From GCA-003244245 sp050699515 (GTDB lineage: Bacteria > Actinomycetota > Actinomycetes > Mycobacteriales > Pseudonocardiaceae), in NCBI GenBank assembly GCA_050699515.1, contig JBOHFF010000038.1:1-64000 (forward strand): 64,000 nucleotides of DNA, in the 5' to 3' direction. A program made the translations under genes and the position numbers. Below, piece after piece: positions 62,069 to 64,000 of this stretch (position 1 is the stretch's first letter; every line of letters begins with the position of its first letter). Below the pieces are notes generated by a model. The model was given only the letters and a program-made list of their open reading frames with translations, was not told the origin of the DNA and did no database searches.

Positions 62069-62863
62069 ATGGTCAGCGCGCCACCGAAGCTGGTGCCTCA
62101 GGTCGACTTGCGCAGGGCGGCGCAACGCAGGCACACCTCGCTCGACTGGCTCAGTTCCCGGCACAGTTTCTCCTTCGGCCGCCACTACGACCCGGCGAAC
62201 ACGCACTTCGGCCTGTTGCTGGTGAACAACGATGATGTGGTGCAGGCCGGCATGGGGTTCGAGACTCACCCGCACCGCGACATGGAGATCGTCACCTGGG
62301 TCCTGGAGGGATCCCTGGTCCACGAGGACTCCAAGGGTAACGTCGGAGTGATCTACCCAGGTCTCGCCCAGCGGATGAGTGCGGGTACCGGGATCGCGCA
62401 TTCGGAGAAGAACGACTCCTGGCGCTTGGACGGCGAGCAGCAGCACGATCACCACGCGTACTTCGTGCAGATGTGGGTGCCTCCGGATACCCGCTCCATC
62501 GAACCCAGCTACCAGCAACTGGACATCAACAGTGCGCTGGGTCCCCTCGAGGAGGGGTCGGGTGAGCTCGTGGTGGTGGCGTCCGGGATGGACGCTCACC
62601 GTGACCGCACGGCGATCTCCATCCAGCAGCAGCATGCGGCGCTGCACGCGGCACGGCTGCAACCCGGCGCCAGTGTCGAGTTGCCGGCTGCGGCGTTCGT
62701 GCACCTGTTCGTCGCCCGTGGTGCGGTGGATCTGGAAGGCACCGGTCTGCTGGACACCGGCGATGCCGTCCGGATGACCGCCGCCGGTGGCCAACGCGTC
62801 ACCGCCGGCGCGGCCGGCGCCGAGATCCTCGCCTGGGAGATGGCCGCCCGTCTCATCTCCTGA
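62069..62863 (+). CDS. Pirin family protein
   Basis: 264 residues. Cupin blocks: SRHSFSFGRHYDPANTHFGL, FETHPHRDMEIVTWVLEG (metal His), MSAGTGIAHSEKND, and a second cupin domain at the C terminus. Pirins act as quercetinase-like dioxygenases or regulators; the role here is unknown. ATG 62069 has GAGGAGAGACG upstream. Divergent from fasR. Confidence 0.93.
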   Translation: MVSAPPKLVPQVDLRRAAQRRHTSLDWLSSRHSFSFGRHYDPANTHFGLLLVNNDDVVQAGMGFETHPHRDMEIVTWVLEGSLVHEDSKGNVGVIYPGLAQRMSAGTGIAHSEKNDSWRLDGEQQHDHHAYFVQMWVPPDTRSIEPSYQQLDINSALGPLEEGSGELVVVASGMDAHRDRTAISIQQQHAALHAARLQPGASVELPAAAFVHLFVARGAVDLEGTGLLDTGDAVRMTAAGGQRVTAGAAGAEILAWEMAARLIS

Positions 62864-62883
62864 CCACACGCCCCCCGGTAGCC

Positions 62884-62926
62884 CCGATATGTCTCCATAG
62901 CGGGTGGGGGCGGGGGAGGGTTAGGC
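62884..62926. repeat. G-rich intergenic repeat, copy 2
   Basis: GATATGTCTCCATAG is followed by GGGTGGGGGCGGGGGAGGG (62902-62920) and TTAGGC. It resembles 54929-54968 and is also a G-quadruplex pattern. Confidence 0.6.
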
Positions 62927-63154
62927 GCCTGAGGGGGGTTTGGGTGGAGGGGCGGGTTTGGCGGGGATGGGTGGGGGAGCGACTGGGAGGTCGGCGCTGT
63001 GGAGGCACCCGCCGATGAGCTGCACACCGCCGGGTACCCGCACGTAGCTTCCCGGCTCGGCGCAGCCCGCCCGATCAGCCGTGAAGACGGCTGCGCCCGC
63101 GAGTAACGCGGCTACCCCGGCGGTGACCACGACCTGCACCCATCGGCGACCCAT
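62921..63154 (-). CDS. Small exported protein, 77 aa
   Basis: A membrane or signal helix (VQVVVTAGVAALLAGAAVFT) is followed by a short domain with two Cys (GCAEPGSYVRVPGGVQLIGG then CLHSADLPVAP) and a Pro-rich tail. Looks conserved in the order, but the function is unknown. Divergent from the threonine dehydratase gene. Confidence 0.7.
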   Translation of the reverse strand: MGRRWVQVVVTAGVAALLAGAAVFTADRAGCAEPGSYVRVPGGVQLIGGCLHSADLPVAPPPIPAKPAPPPKPPSGA

Positions 63155-63197
63155 TCCACCTCCTCGAAATGCTCATTGGCGACCTTACCCTGGTGTT

Positions 63198-64000
63198 ATG
63201 GAGCTGGTCGGAATCGAGAGGATCAGACTTGCCCGGGAGACCCTGCACGGCGTCGTCAGGCGCACTCCCGTGCGGCGCTGCGAGGTGCTCTCCCAGCACT
63301 GCGCGGTCGGAGTCCATCTCAAATGCGAGAACCTGCAGCGCACGGGTTCGTTCAAGATCCGGGGCGCGTACGTGCGGATCCATGCCCTGTCCGCGGCGCA
63401 GCGGGCCCGTGGGGTGGTGGCGGCCAGCGCCGGAAACCATGGGCAGGGAGTGGCGCTGGCGGCCGCGATGTTGGGCACCGCCGCAACGGTCTACATGCCG
63501 GTGACAGCGGCGCTGCCCAAGATCGCCGCCACTCGCGGCTACGGTGCGCAGGTGCATCTTGTCGGCGACGTCGTCGAGGACTCGCTGGTCGCCGCGCGTG
63601 CCTTCGCGCAGGAGACAGGGGCGGTGTTCATCCACCCGTTCGACCACCCCGACGTGCTGACCGGCCAGGGCACTGTGGGTCTGGAGGTGCTCGAGCAACT
63701 GCCCGACGTGGCGACCGTCCTGGTGCCCACCGGTGGCGGTGGGCTGGTCGGTGGGATCGCCGCCGCGGTCAAGGGTGTCAAACCCGACGTGACTGTGATC
63801 GGTGTGCAGGCCGAGCAAGCCGCGGTCTGGCCCGCGTCGCTGGCCGCAGGCCTACCGGTCCGGCTGCCGGCGAGGCACACGATGGCCGACGGGCTCTCCG
63901 TTTCCGAGCTGGGTCCGGTGAGCTTCGCGCATGTGTCCGCGTTGGTCGATGAGGTGCTCACTGTCGGGGAGGAGGCGCTGTCCCAGGCGCTGCTGTTGTG
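63198..64000 (+). CDS. ilvA: Threonine ammonia-lyase, 5' part
   Basis: At least 267 residues; runs off the window. Deaminates threonine to 2-oxobutanoate with pyridoxal phosphate. PLP lysine in CENLQRTGSFKIRGAYV, substrate loop AASAGNHGQGVALAAA, phosphate loop PTGGGGLVGGIAAAVK. Biosynthetic or catabolic type cannot be decided because the C-terminal regulatory part is missing. Confidence 0.92.
   Translation, partial: MELVGIERIRLARETLHGVVRRTPVRRCEVLSQHCAVGVHLKCENLQRTGSFKIRGAYVRIHALSAAQRARGVVAASAGNHGQGVALAAAMLGTAATVYMPVTAALPKIAATRGYGAQVHLVGDVVEDSLVAARAFAQETGAVFIHPFDHPDVLTGQGTVGLEVLEQLPDVATVLVPTGGGGLVGGIAAAVKGVKPDVTVIGVQAEQAAVWPASLAAGLPVRLPARHTMADGLSVSELGPVSFAHVSALVDEVLTVGEEALSQALLL

Noticed and set aside
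61883..62869. N-terminal extension of fasR to 723 residues
   Set aside because: The extra part is antisense to the pirin gene and is not homologous to PucR regulators.

Overview
This 64 kb window is high-GC, actinobacterial DNA. Gene order and family content (SteA/SteB next to RecN and PyrG, DUF3145, Methyltransf_19, and a FasR-FabD-FabH-AcpP-FabF-AccD cluster) fit the order Pseudonocardiales. That placement is an inference from synteny; no 16S sequence lies in the window. The left edge is the 3' end of a 5S rRNA, so a complete rRNA operon should lie just outside.

Layout. (1) 1-19392 is a conserved core block on the plus strand: TPR protein, HAD-IIA phosphatase, small protein, tlyA, nadK, recN, steA, steB, pyrG, NUDIX hydrolase, (a DUF1707/TM2 protein on the minus strand), ald, xerD, parA, scpA, scpB, an RluB-type pseudouridine synthase, cmk, an acyltransferase and der. 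Many of these genes overlap by about 4 bases. The order closely matches the Rv1691-Rv1713 region of Mycobacterium tuberculosis, with ald and the TM2 gene as differences. (2) 19436-36340 is an accessory region. It begins at a tRNA-Pro gene. A 99-100 bp copy of the tRNA 3' half plus its terminator recurs at 28039-28138, which marks an integrated and now decayed island of about 8.3 kb. Inside are a broken transposase, a frameshifted DUF6247/RelE-like pair, fragments like those of actinomycete conjugative elements, a helix-turn-helix/phospholipase-D-like gene convergent with a HAD phosphatase, a PadR-membrane protein pair, and an AT-richer gene with a HEPN-type RNxxxH motif directly behind an odd tRNA-like gene. 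Just beyond the right repeat lie a TIR-NB-ARC-TPR (STAND) gene, an unknown Cys-rich protein, a thioredoxin, a broken peptidase M15 gene with a contractile-injection-type motif, a broken dihydrofolate reductase-like gene and a MarR regulator. (3) 36436-45000 returns to core metabolism: ribBA-ribH-PH protein, a tRNA with a UAG anticodon but class I shape, bcp, a DUF3618 protein, and treZ and treY separated by a Uma2-family gene. (4) 44960-49423 holds the minus-strand tyrosine (homogentisate) catabolic genes hppD-hgmA-fahA, then aroE. (5) 49636-55541 has a SAM methyltransferase coupled to a PAS-GGDEF-EAL protein, a secreted subtilase, DUF3145 and a secreted unknown. (6) 55549-61882 is the type II fatty-acid synthase operon with its FasR regulator. 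(7) A pirin, a small exported protein and the start of a threonine dehydratase close the window.

The core genes appear intact. Frameshifts concentrate in the accessory region, which points to real decay rather than general sequence error. The most unusual item is the tRNA-like gene at 27615-27721: a complete cloverleaf with a 43-nt anticodon loop, 2 bp upstream of the putative HEPN ribonuclease gene. The TIR-STAND gene and the class I UAG tRNA are the next most interesting.
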